Positions 33,340 to 44,879 of a stretch of 64,000 nucleotides of DNA are shown here, in pieces (position 1 is the first letter of the stretch; each line of letters starts with the position of its first letter). The translations under genes were made by a program, and so were the position numbers. The notes beneath the pieces are model-generated. The model made no database searches. It was not told the origin of the DNA and was given only the letters and a program-made list of their open reading frames with translations. The stretch is from Parelaphostrongylus tenuis (taxonomy: Eukaryota; Nematoda; Chromadorea; Rhabditida; Metastrongylidae), in NCBI GenBank assembly GCA_019055375.1, contig JAHQIW010005159.1, forward strand, positions 1-64,000, given 5' to 3'.

Positions 33340-35475
33340 CGGTAAAAAGCAGTTAAGTAGAAAGAGTTCTTGTCGATCACATAAAACGCCATTACCAACA
33401 AGCGAGAAATGCGCATTGATGTGATTCATAACATGAACACATATATCTACGAGTTTAATCCAATATTAAACGAAAATTTCAACAATGCATAAATCGCCAT
33501 CAAATTTTCAGCAACAAAATATTTTAGCGCAATCTACAGATTTTGCCGAAAGCACATTTGATATTTATACGAGCATCAGCAGTGACATTGCAGAAGTCGA
33601 TAGTGATTCTTATCATTATTCGAGTCGGATTACGTCAGTTTTCAACGGAAATAAACGAGACAGCTTGAACAGCAGATAAGCTGCTTTTCAATATCAAGCT
33701 GATAGAGATTTAGAACTGGAAATCTATGACAAATTTGTGAAAACATTTTATTTTGTCTTTACAATCAATATCAAATCATTTTGAGAACCTTTTGTTTACC
33801 TCACTATCTTTTATAATTCATAAAGCCTTCGTTTTACTTAAAAAAAAACTTCATTTTGTTCCTCAAAGCGGAGTATACACTTATCGGATTAGTCAGTCAT
33901 AATCTCACCAAAGCTCTCTTTTGCCACTGTTTGGAAGGAGATAAGCACGGAGAAAGGAAGACCGATAATTTAGTGTCTTTTGAGTTATTGTCAAAATACA
34001 TAAGTATAAGAGCGGTGTTTCGCATCATCCGAACACGCTCTCCATTTGACTAACATCTTGCAAACTTTACAAAATTTATCTCCTGTTCTAACTTAACTTA
34101 TAACTTTCCATATTTGAAAGGCTAGCGAACACTGTGCATGAAAAGGGATTTGCCAATTTATAAGTACAATTCCTCTATGGAAGTGAAAGTTTTCAACAAT
34201 CGTGCAGTGTTCAAGCGAAAAGTTCAGCTTTTCATAGTGGTTCATCACCTTGTCGGATGAATGAGTGTTTGATATATGTCGCTATTTAACATCACGCGCA
34301 TCACTAGCCAGTCACACTAAGCGGCTTTGATCATAATGAAGGCGCGAGAATTTTCTTGTTCATTTACTCACAAGGCCCAGCTCGAGAGGAAGGGTTTTCT
34401 AGCCTGGGGCGAAGACCAGCAAGTGTCTGTATGTAAATTGAACGCATATTTAACCACTGCACTTCACGCTCATATTTGTAAATTGCAAAGACCCTATTGT
34501 ACTAGTGATACTTCATTAGTTTTTTTGTAGAGTGCTTCACGAAAGGATGATGCTTAAATGATACATTGAAGAAATGAGGTCAAAGGTAGGGTATTCACCA
34601 TTGTGGATTAGTCAACTAAGTCATTTTTCATACATCAATTGAAACCATAAAATATCACTGAAAAGATTTAATGCGAATAGTGTTATTCAGTCGCCTATTT
34701 ATGCATCATACGCTTGTGTGGTAAGTGCGGAAGTTGAACAATGGCAGTTATAAGCAAGTGAACTCAGTTGGAATGTGCTTGCTCACTCCCACCATTTTGA
34801 GTTATGGCAAAATCAATTTTTATTCTGAATGTGTCTTCGCTACGATTCTACATTTATAGTTTCTAATTCTGTTATTTCGAACCAACACATCTTTTGTCAA
34901 CTTTTTCCTACTTATTTCGATTTCCATCAATGATATATCAAGTTCACTAAATTGTTTTGTAAAAGCGTGAAACTCCAATATTATTTCATATCCTAATGAA
35001 TTATGTATTTACGCGTACACTGCAATATTTGAATGACTTGTCTTTACGAAAATTGCGACTAGCTCTACTTTAGTTCACACTTGACTGGCAATATGCTGAT
35101 TTTAAAGATTTTCTTCTAACAGGTGCTCAAAAAAAGCCATGCTAGGACTTGTTAGTTATATACTCTTCGCTAAACTTCCGGTGGAAATCATCTAGTCGTT
35201 CTTAGCGGAAGTCTGCTGAATGAAATCCAGTCTACATCGTAGTTCAACAGAGGAATGTTAGGAACAAATTGAATGATATCTAAACCACATTTAAGAAATT
35301 CTTATGTATTCTTGCTCGGACTCTAAACTGAAATAACATCAAGAAGAAAAGAACTGTTGTCGTAAACAAGAAAAATTGATTCAAACAAATTTTTTTTCTT
35401 TGAAGTAACTCCCATGACCGACTATCAATTAATCTCGGCATCGATTGAATACCTTCTTAATTTTCTTATTCAGCA
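33340..35475. other. No recognisable gene
   Basis: Short open frames at 33485-33679 and 34327-34530 have no recognisable motif or convincing splice sites. The block CCGACTATCAATTAATCTCGG at about 35417 recurs at 49233, showing an old dispersed repeat. Confidence 0.4.
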
Positions 35476-35479
35476 AGTG

Positions 35480-35590
35480 CGAGGTTGTTTGCAAAACTTC
35501 CGCTTCAGGCGGGACTCGAACTCACATCTCACTATCCGGGAGCGCGTTCACTAATCCGCTGCACTGCTGGCGCCCATTTTGCACGCCGAG
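35480..35590 (-). mobile_element. tRNA-like SINE, family S2
   Basis: On the minus strand: CAGTGCAGCGGATTAGTGAACG (A-box-like), ATGTGAGTTCGAGTCCCGCC (B-box-like), then AAGTTTTGCAAAC. It sits inside the repeat that starts near 35415. Confidence 0.7.
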
Positions 35591-35599
35591 TCACCACAA

Positions 35600-36490
35600 A
35601 CTGATTCAGTTCTTACTTATTTTATGATATTTGAAGAAATTTTGAAAACTATCTCTCCATTCTGTTCAATAGTTGAAACAATGATTTTCATCTAATTTGC
35701 CCGTGCTTTTCAAGATTGCAACACAGTCTCAGTGTGCACCGCGTTCATATAGTGCTCATAAGGTGGTGATCTGAGGTCCTTTACAGTACGCTCATAACTA
35801 TTAGTTCCAGAATGCTGTTTGTCATGAATATGTCTGGTATGAGAGTTATAGTGATGAATTCACCTTTTTACAAATTCACATCAATTTCTTTATATATTGG
35901 TTAATGCACAAGTAGCTGCGCTTGAAAACTGGTTTGGAATCGCAGTTACTTGTGCAATTTGCTTCATATTGGCGAACAAGCACAGAATCATGTGTTCTTT
36001 TGCGACATTTAGTGCAATGTGAAGAGCAGCAGCTTTGACAATCAATTTTCTCTAAACTTCTGATGACTCTCTATGACCGGCCAGAGCGCCCTTCATCATC
36101 ATGGTTTTCGTATCCCTTTTCAAAAAAATCTCGTACCTCTTACTACTGCACTATACGATCGTTCGCAGTTCCTGGATCGAATACGTTTTTCTGATTTTGC
36201 TAGTTGTTTTTGCTGCTATACGATATATCTCAAGGTCAACTAAGAAGATCGTCAAAATTTGTTCCTTATCTTGCGTCCTTTTCATCAAAATAAACACGAA
36301 ATAAGCAGCAAGTAAAACTCATTAACAGAAAAGCATAAAAAGAGAATTGTGCATCAAAACTTGTACGGCACAGTTACATTTATTTAGGAGTATTCTCAAA
36401 TATAAAACATCAAATTTCAACAATGCATATTGTAATCACGCTTGCACCAACTTAGTGTTATAGTTACTCTGGCAATGTATTCTCTGAATA
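35600..36490. other. No recognisable gene
   Basis: A hydrophobic 67-codon frame at 36101-36304 resembles membrane segments but has no recognisable family or splice context. Confidence 0.35.
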
Positions 36491-36551
36491 ATTTCTTTAA
36501 CAGAGTATTCTCCTCCCCCATCCGACATAGAAAATATCTATCTTCTCATTT

Positions 36552-36743
36552 ATGAGAAATCAAAAATTTTTGATATTCACTTTACCTGTGTTGTTCTTAC
36601 CTGTCTACGGCATTGCTCTCAATCGTTCTGATTCGAGGAATGTGAGTGGACAGCTGGGTGTGTGGAGAGATAGTTCAATGAGCAAGGTTTTGCCGCTAGA
36701 ACATGTATTAGAGTCAGATAATTGGATCTATACGAGCCTTCAG
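36552..36743 (+). CDS. Candidate first exon of a secreted protein
   Basis: A TTTCTTTAACAG acceptor at 36493-36504, suitable for spliced-leader addition, precedes a 47-base leader and the ATG at 36552. The 64-codon frame opens with a good signal-peptide shape (charged MRNQK, then hydrophobic FLIFTLPVLFLPVYG) and runs through a polar segment ending WIYTSLQ. A CAG|GTATTA donor follows at 36743/36744. I could not find the next exon, nor do I recognise the protein; a neuropeptide or other short secreted precursor would fit the shape but this is inference. Confidence 0.35.
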
Positions 36744-36918
36744 GTATTAGATGTAAAGCAAAGATCAGAAGTTACAGAAATCAACTTCGTTCGGCGGTAA
36801 AGGTTTGACGTCTGCAATTGCACTTTTTTTCAAATTTCCTAACTGGAAGTACGAAAGTCTATTGAAGGTCGCAAGAAAAGGAAGATAGGAATGGAAAAGT
36901 TAGGAAGACGAAGGTACG

Positions 36919-37016
36919 CAAAAAGAAAGAAAAGAAGAAAAAAGACGAAAGAGAGAGAGAAAGAGAGAAAGAGAAAGAGAGAGGAAGATGAAGAGAGCAA
37001 AAGAGAAGGAAAATGA
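36919..37016. repeat. Polypurine GA-rich tract
   Basis: About 95 bases with almost only A and G on the + strand, including GAGAGAGAGAAAGAGAGAAA. Simple sequence; may form unusual DNA structure. Confidence 0.9.
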
Positions 37017-37019
37017 ATG

Positions 37020-39385
37020 GTTAATAGTCGTTATCGAACATTGAAGCAAGAATTCGCTCTGACGATCTCGTACATTTTTCACGGTTTTCAAATCACAGCA
37101 CTTTCGATAATAAAGTTTGACTATTTATAGACCGGTTACTGTGCACTGAAGCAGTATTTTCGTTTGTTAAACCCTTGGCAAATCAAATTCTTTGCATTAA
37201 ACTAGAATATTTTGATAGCTTTTTCAGTTTTAATACTATTCAAAATGTCCCCGATAGTTCAGGACATTTGATTTTATTGCATACTCTTGTCATATTGAGC
37301 AAGTTGCTTGCGTCACTACTTCCCTACTAGGCCATAACACATATATTAATGCAATATTCTCGAACAAAACTGTTACTGCTCATTGTCATAAATAAGGCGA
37401 CGGAGTATCTACTAGAAGTCAAGAATTTCATCGTTTGAAATATAAACCATCGCTTGATCTCCAGTGCTATCTTTGAATTGAACTACGCTTACTGCTTCTC
37501 GGGTCTCATGGCAACGCGCATTACCAGTATGCTGTTTAATCATAATGGCTGCTCGTAGACAACGACGGCTTCAATATTCAGCACTTCTACGAGCGAATTA
37601 GCCGAACTCATACTCTGTTCGGCACTTATTCACATTTCGATTCAGCAGAATAAAAGCGAACTTTTGTTTATGCGCGTAATTTGTATCCTCTTAAGCGAGA
37701 AACTAACGTGATAATAACGCTCATAAACGTTTTCTGTCCATATTTCCTTCTCGATTCACTTTTTCCTTTTTCCATCTCTATCAGTAATTTCCGTCATATG
37801 ACTTATACAGTAAACATTCAAAGGTCAGATTTGATTGCTACCATAATCAGCCACATAATCTCATTTTCTTGTTGATCGAACTCATAAGTTATTATCTTCG
37901 TTATAATCGCCTTCATAGCGTAACTGTTCAGTTGCTTTTTGAGTGAGGTTAGTCTACAATTTTATCCTTAATTTGGCTTTGTTGAAGAATGGAAATAAAA
38001 ATTATTTTCTCCTCATAGATTCATTCTTGGAAAATAAAATTGCTCTATAAACAACTTCACAAATTTCTACAAAAACCAACACTTTTTTCTACACCTTGCT
38101 AAAATTTACATGAAGTGTCTGGAATGAACTAGGTTATTATCTCTGCGTTTTTTATAGTTTACAAATTTACAGTTCGCACAACCCGTCATCGCAACCTACT
38201 GCGCGAATCTCCGCGCTTCTTACATCCGACTCATTCCCATTCGGCTGCTCTTTGAAAACTTCATAATTTTTATGAATGCCGTAGAATGTTAGTCAAGCCG
38301 TTTCTACTTGCGATCTTGAAGGCAGCCGAGCTAAAGCTCTCCCAAAGGCGTTCGTTGTTTGACTGCAAGAATGTATCGGAAGGCAATCTCAAACAGCTTC
38401 TAATCACCTCTTTCTGACACACCGCAGCACTGAAAAAAAACACCACTTCGCTCTCTGTGTTTTTACTTTTGTACTGAAGCAGCCACATATACGCGAAATG
38501 ATTATTATATAATATCATTCACTGATTTTTTTAGCATATTGAACAAGGATTGAAAAATTCTTTCTATTTTCTTCATAACGTTATATTCTTAAAGTATCTA
38601 TGTAGGAAATTAATGGTTTCATGTTTACTGCGTGCCAACCACTGCACTGATTAAATTCTTACTCTGCAATCCCTCTTTTGTGATATGACTTGTCGATGTT
38701 GTCAGCAATCCACCATCGACGGGTTTTGGCTGGTAAGAACATATCGACACTAAACACAGTTAGGAGATGCCTATCCGATTTACGTAGCTCAGACCTCTGA
38801 AAACATTCCAATTTCGAGGTTAAGAAACATTTACATGGCGAAAAAAATGGGCTGGTAACCTAAAAAAAAAGGCTAGAGATGGAAAAGAACAGTGGAGAGA
38901 AATCCAGTACATTGCAAGCGTCCTCCTGTGCGACATTCTATATGATGGTCGTACGTGTGCGTGTGCTAATGCCAACTATCTAAATCTAGATTGCAATGAG
39001 TTTAGGATTGGGGAATGGACCTCGCGTACGTCGCCTGCTCTGAACAGAGTGCCAACCTAGACGTCAGTTGCGTGAGAGAAACGCATGAAGATTATGGTGG
39101 AGCTTGCACTGCCAGTGAAGACGTGCCATACAGAAGGGTGCCCAGATAAACCCAGTTAAGCTAGAAACTACTGTTGTTCTTCCGCTCTCATAGCGCAGTG
39201 TTATGATGTTATAGTCGCATATTCAAGAATATTGAGTTACATTGCAAAATTTGTAACCTCAAAGTAGTTAATCGACCACTTTTTAGCCTTACCAAAAGCG
39301 CGTGCTGATCACTATCAAGGCCTTTGCTCTACTGTTATTCTTTCTGCCGTGTAAGGGCGAAGGTAGATGGAGTGATATCCGAGCA
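37020..39385. other. No recognisable gene
   Basis: No supported feature. A minus-strand frame ending at 38270 follows an acceptor-like TTTTTTTTCAG (38429) but has no recognisable content. Confidence 0.4.
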
Positions 39386-39389
39386 GACT

Positions 39390-39500
39390 CTTCGGTATTG
39401 TAGTGGTTAACACGCGCCTCCGGTGAGGCTGGACTGCGAGTTCAACTCCCTCCTCAGATTCAGACTTTTTGTGTATCACTCATCATTCTTAGGTGTATAA
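39390..39500 (+). mobile_element. tRNA-like SINE, family S2
   Basis: TTGTAGTGGTTAACACGCG (A-box-like), TGCGAGTTCAACTCCC (B-box-like), then CTCAGATTC and TTTTTGTGTATCACTCATC in the S2 order. The anticodon arm cannot fold properly, so it is not a tRNA gene. Confidence 0.6.
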
Positions 39501-40019
39501 TTGTAGCAGTCAAATTGTTCAAGCCTTTGTGGGCGATAAGTGCGAAAGAATTAATTGAATGCAAGTGTTGGATTAGCGTCGTGTAAAAAATTTAATAACT
39601 GCTCAGGTGAGATGAATATTAGATAAACCTTAAAAATTGAAATTTTTTTTTCAAGCATTGTTCTTTGTGGTAAATAATGTCATTGATACATGGTGATATG
39701 ATGTTCGTACAGCATACGAAGTCACAGTATAGATTTTGCTCCACATCCTGTGATAGTATCTTCGCTTTCAAAGTATTTCACGCTGAACTCTATGATTTGT
39801 TAGAAGTGGTAGGCAAATACTGTCCAAGAATCCCTCTGCACAAAAAGATTACAAAGCGTATGTTGCACATACTAGGATAGAGGTGCTTAGAAAAACAAAC
39901 AAGGTCCTTGATAGAGCCCCGCATCTTGCGCTAATCAAGTTCCTCATCTCTTCTAAATCAGGAAACTTACACCATACATAGTCAAGGGGATGAAAAACTA
40001 ACCTGATAATTGGTAGGCT

Positions 40020-40110
40020 TCCGTAAGTGATTGCGCAGCCCAGACTGATCTCAATCACCTCTGCGATCCTGCAAACTGATAGGAATGCATAGTGCATCCC
40101 TCCAGTGTCG
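40020..40110 (+). mobile_element. S1 SINE 3' fragment
   Basis: GATTGCGCAGCCCAGA, ATCTCAATCACCTC and GAATGCATAGTGCATCCCT follow the order of the last third of S1 at 61355-61430. Confidence 0.5.
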
Positions 40111-40114
40111 ACCG

Positions 40115-40845
40115 TTATCGAATGTGTCATTCTTCTCAATGAAGATGGATGGAGCGGACTTTGTCAATGAAAATGTAATTTGCATTAAACCTGGTATGCA
40201 TAAATAACTATTGCATAAAGCAAGGTTGGTTCTAGATGCATCATAACTAAGGTGAAAATCGTAGATTTACTGAAAACTGATTAAGACAGTCAAGATTGAA
40301 TTCCACATGGCTAGAAAAACGAATTATTGAGGCTTGTACTGCGTTTGTTCGACAAATCTGAACAGGTACAGATGCAGGGACTTTTGCAGATATTAGATGA
40401 CCTTAAGAAACTCGTGATGACGCTCTCTTATTTGTAGAATGAAATCATCTATTGGAACCATCTATACTTAGAAAAGTAGCGCACTGAGAGGTTGTCAGGA
40501 AATTGACAAAGTGCACTAGAAATGGCAAGTCTATGACGAAAATTTTCATCCTGGATGATTAATGCTGGTGTGCGGTAACCTTGGGCTACACATTTAAAAA
40601 ACACTACTGTCAATTTGAATTGAGAGACATTTCTGTGCTTTATTCGACTATTTCATGATGCATCACGCTAATAAAATGTCTTTTCTTTCATCATTTTAGT
40701 CATCATTTTTGAGCAAATTGAGTAAATGTTTTAGGAAATTCATCAATTTTACAGGCCTAAAACATTTTTGAATGCTTTAAAAAGTTTGAAAATGAATATT
40801 TGACCCCAATCTCTGGACAAGAATTTTTCATAGAAGTGTTTTTAA
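40115..40845. other. No recognisable gene
   Basis: Nothing I can support. Confidence 0.4.
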
Positions 40846-40849
40846 TTAT

Positions 40850-41790
40850 TCGATAGCTCAAATTTCTGGCTAGAGTCATTTGTGACCGCTTTTTGAAAAA
40901 GTCTCTTTATAGCGCTCTGACATCCAGAATAAAATTATGCTTTACATGACCAGGCGTTTTTCCTGATCTCGCTTATATTTCGTTGCACAAAACTTCTCCC
41001 TTAGACTGCTAGTACTCTTTTGATAGCACAGATCCCGAAGAACCCAAAAATGCGTTCGCTAATTGGGAAAGCTCTTTTGATAGCGCTGAAGAACAAAGAA
41101 AAGGAACTAATCTCTATTATCTGCTCTAGCAATCGAACGAATTAGTAATCTTCTTGACAGAAGCTCAAAATGAAAAAAAGTTCTTAAGCTATTATTTTCT
41201 TTTTCTTAGTATCATATTATTAACACGTCGAGGTTTACGAAAAGTCGCTCTTTTAAGAAAGAAAGATTTGTGCTTTACACTTTGCCGGACAGTTCTCTTT
41301 CTTTAGACTATTAGTAATCAATCGCCAGCGTTAGTATAAATGATTCCAACGCTGTACTTTTAAAAGAAACCTTTGAAGAGGAAAATAAGATCTAGTTTTA
41401 CATAATCAGCGAGCTTCTTTGCTGGCTAAACTACGCGTTAGGAGACGCGGTGATCGATTGATGGGCTAAAGTGTTAGGCATGTAAGCTGCAACTGTTAAT
41501 CAAATGAGAATTTTTCTCCGCTTTGGAAGCTCCAAATTCCTCTACTCGTTGATATGCTTTTCTTCTTCCAGCCAATTTCAAGCGTGATAAAAATGAAGGA
41601 ACGTGAACGGTGTAAAACATATTTTTATTTTAAATTTTATATCGTTATGAAAGGGTGTTTTGAATAATAGCTATATAAGGCTTTAGCCAGAGATCTAAGC
41701 TTTCGAACTATTACTAACACTCTAATAAAAAGTTCTTATGCAGCAAATGTAGTTAAATATAATTTTTCGCCATCTAACAAAAAAGAACCT
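40850..41790. repeat. R1 dispersed repeat cluster
   Basis: At least four R1 units in mixed orientation: reverse blocks with TTAGACTGCTAGTACTCTTTTGATAGC (split by mismatches) at about 41000 and 41300, and forward CGAACTATTACTAACACTC near 41700, with GCGCTCTGACA and CGTTATGAAAGGG blocks between. Confidence 0.55.
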
Positions 41791-41799
41791 TGTAGTGTT

Positions 41800-43170
41800 C
41801 TTTCTAGTCGATAATGTAGCTCATAATTCAGTTTATCAATATCAAAGGATGCAATGAACTGGAAAATGCTCATGTTAGGAAGTTAAATGTGAGAGAATTA
41901 AAAACTTCCGTTTAATATGCATATATGAATTTTAAAGAGTAGGAACGCAGTTATAGCGACGTTGATCGTTACGAGCATGATGCTGTTACTATCTTCGGAC
42001 TCACCAAGTACTCATCCATCCAGGTTTGGGAAATTAAGGTTACTTTTTGCCCAATAACACCTCACTTCCTGCAAGTGAAATGGGGTACGCTGTAATACGG
42101 CTGTCCAGGACTTCATAATCCTGAAAATCGTCTCAAGAAACGTTAGTGCAACTTTGAAGAAGAAATGCCAATTTCGTGCATGTTTTGAAAAAGGACAGTT
42201 CCCAGGATTGTACAGTTCTTCATACGGAGATAAGTGAAGGTCGGACTTTCGATTTATTCCAAGACGAATCGAGTCAAACAGCTTTCTACCTTGTTCATAA
42301 AAAAGATGTCATACATCAAGCATCATCGCACATGATATGTCCAAAAATCGTTGTAGACGGTGAATGTGAGGAGGGCAATTGAGTACAAGAAGCAATAGGA
42401 TTCGCAGCGTCGATGTGAAAGGGATCATGCAATAAAAAATAAGTGAATGAGCAAACAAGGGTTCAATGGGTTTATTTGTTTACTTACTTATTCGTCTCGC
42501 ATTATTTCTTCTGTTTTTGACGACCACGTTTGTATTGCAAAAAGTATCGTTATATAGTGCTCTATAAAACTTCATCTTTCTTTTTGACTTCAGCGCGGCT
42601 CCAGTTAATTCGCTTACTTTCATTCCTGTATGATGAGCATGTTGTGTACACGTAAAATGTTTGCAAATAACTGCATTCGGCCCGACAGCTCAATATATCT
42701 GTGTTTCGAAAGAACAGAACTCATTATGTAACTGTGTCGAGCGGCTATTACAATGAAGGCCTAAATTTTCACTTGCTCAAAAGATTTCACCAGTATTACA
42801 CATCGTACGGATTATATAAATAGACACGCTATCAAGGCAATAATGTGGCACAAATGATAGCAATGGTAAAGTTGACAGAGTTGGCAGACAGAGTCAGCTT
42901 GGTATAAGCACTTATCTCGTTTGTGTCTAAACTTACGCAGCACGTTCTCGTTCTAGTGAAAAATCCATTTGCTCCTGTAAATGCCAATGGTTCAAAAGAT
43001 TGACGCGATCTTTGTTATTTATCAAAAATTTATCACTGTTTCGGGAATATTTCTAAATTTTGTCTTCGTATCAAAGTTGCAGAAGGGACTCTGTCTTATC
43101 GTTCTATGAATACAAACTTTTTGTCTCACATTGCCAAATAAACGCGCTACGATTTTCAAGCGGCGGGCTA
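41800..43170. other. No recognised gene; one open stretch
   Basis: An open frame of 69 codons starts with GTG at 42176 and ends at 42382; a stop lies just upstream in frame. The peptide (TVLHTEISEGRTFDLFQ...) looks protein-like but I do not recognise it and there are no clear splice sites. The rest shows nothing. Confidence 0.3.
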
Positions 43171-43179
43171 ACTATTCTG

Positions 43180-43400
43180 AGTGCGAAACATAATCTTCTT
43201 CTCGCTGTAACAGCGCTTTATGTGACTTTTCGAAAATAGTCTCAACACTAAAATCATCGAGACTTGAGCTGTCGAATGGCTGCCGATAATCTAGCGGAAA
43301 GCCATTCACAGACCGCAAGCGAACACTCAAAGCAATCTTAGAAAAATACTCTTTCCAGTGAGAAAGGCCTCCAAAAATCGTGAATCCATGCAAAAACTCC
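43180..43400 (-). repeat. R1 dispersed repeat unit
   Basis: Carries GAGCTGTCGAATGGCTGCCGA, TCTAGCGGAAAGCC and GAAAGGCCTCCAAAAAT, matching R1/G blocks. The 73-codon minus frame across it is therefore not a gene. Confidence 0.5.
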
Positions 43401-43619
43401 GTCCCGAAAAGCTAACCACACTTGTGTCTTAGAGCACCTTTGACCGCGACGCTGCAAGAGCTTTATGAATAATTTTTTCAAAAATCCTTAATGTATTGTG
43501 CGATATGAAAAATCAAGGAAGACATCAAAATTTCAGTTGCAGGGCAGGAGGTAACTTCATTTCCAAAGTGTTAATATGTTGTGGATAGAAGACAGTGCAG
43601 AGTGAGGCTCTCACTCTAC

Positions 43620-43790
43620 AGGCAGTGTATTTCGGCATCGATTCCTTTTTATATAGAAGTTATACTCCTCTACAAAGGACTAGCTGAACCGAAAGGCATC
43701 GTGCTACTGATGAGTGTAGAAGCCGAAAAGCACGTTTAGCACTATAAGTGCCATATCAGATCTCATGAAAGGTTCTAAATATGTTATTGG
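43620..43790 (+). repeat. Ribozyme repeat family D, single unit
   Basis: Shares GCTGAACCGAAA, GTGCTACTGATGAG, TAGCACTATAAGTGCCATAT and CTCATGAAAGGTTC with 28085-28180. Confidence 0.7.
43701..43742 (+). ncRNA. Degraded hammerhead (family D)
   Basis: Stem I GUGCUA/UAGCAC is perfect, CUGAUGA and GAAA are intact and the triplet is GUU. However stem II has lost its 5' strand (only G-C closing remains) and the second stem III pair is A-G. Probably inactive. Confidence 0.65.
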
Positions 43791-43799
43791 ACTATATTG

Positions 43800-44670
43800 T
43801 TTCAAGAAAGGCCTCAATAAACAGTCAAATATAAATATATAAATTTTCAAATATTTTTTTCGATTTTAAGGGTTGTGATTTGGATTTCGTTTAAGAATAC
43901 TAACTTGTGCATTAAAGCCTTCTCCGATATATCTTTTTGCCCTCCACGCCCTAGTGGAGTGCTTTGTTTGACATCATTTCTTCCACTAGGTACTTCGTCG
44001 CACAGTGTTTCAGCCGTATCGCAAATGTATTCGTATCTGCATGCTTCACATGAAATTCGACAATGCCAAAGCTGATGCAGTCGATTTCTAAGCCTTTAGG
44101 ACAAGTTAGTAGCTTTGCGTGGCTTACACTGCTTATTCTGGAAAACGATGAATTAGTTTCACTTCACCGCTCCAAGATTTTAACTGCAGAGGAATCCATC
44201 CTCCCATTTCGAATGCTAAGGAGCCTTTCCAGAGAGAATGCGGCATGAATTTTCCGTGGGCTGCCTATGCCTTTAACTGCTGCCATTTCCACTTGCCGTA
44301 TGATTAGTTAGTCTAACCTTCTGATTTATCGATAGTCTTAGTTTATATAAACGAGATAGACATTGACTCCTTACAGCGGTCGATTCATCGGTATGATCGG
44401 CTTCTTCTTAGGTTCAATGATTACAGTTGGGTTCACAGCAGCTCGCATTAAATATATGAACCTTTCATGGCATTTAATGAAGTGAAATTCCACGCGAATC
44501 CACTTTGTCAAACCAACAATCAAGTTAAGATTATAACTTCACTTCTATTTGCTTATCTAGCGCGTGTGGTAGGACAGGGAAAGCAAAAGTTTTACGATGG
44601 CGATAAATGGACTTATTTGACGACTAGTTACAGCGGACATTATTAAAAACAGGCGATGCAACTGTTTTAT
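43800..44670. other. No recognised gene
   Basis: Open frames exist on both strands at 43875-44248 without recognisable motifs. I make no call. Confidence 0.35.
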
Positions 44671-44678
44671 GACTATAC

Positions 44679-44877
44679 CTCTACGAAGTACTTCTACTAC
44701 GATATAGTACTTCCACGAAGGCAATTGCGACAAGAAACACTCAATAGCAATTAGCGAAATGCAGAATATTTTGGAAGGCATCATAAATGCATTTGGAGAA
44801 TGTTCTATTGAAAAAGACGCATCGGACCAAAAGTCCTTCGAGCTCTCACTGCCCATACTTTCGACGATACTGTAGAA
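44679..44877 (-). CDS. Candidate internal exon, function unknown
   Basis: On the minus strand a strong acceptor (TTTTCCTCTCACAG) ends at 44878 and is followed by an open frame FYSIVESMGSESSKDFWSDA and further residues to LPSWKYYIVVEVLRR, with a possible GTATAG donor at 44678. The 199-base stretch is open throughout. I do not recognise the family and cannot place neighbouring exons, so this rests on splice-site shape and frame only. Confidence 0.3.
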
Positions 44878-44879
44878 CT

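Noticed and set aside
38272..38429. Minus-strand terminal exon after TTTTTTTTCAG
   Set aside because: The only support is a pyrimidine tract; the peptide is unfamiliar and no partner exon is seen.
42176..42382. 69-codon open frame as a gene
   Set aside because: It starts with GTG directly after an in-frame stop, has no clear splice sites and no recognised family; left as an unassigned open stretch.
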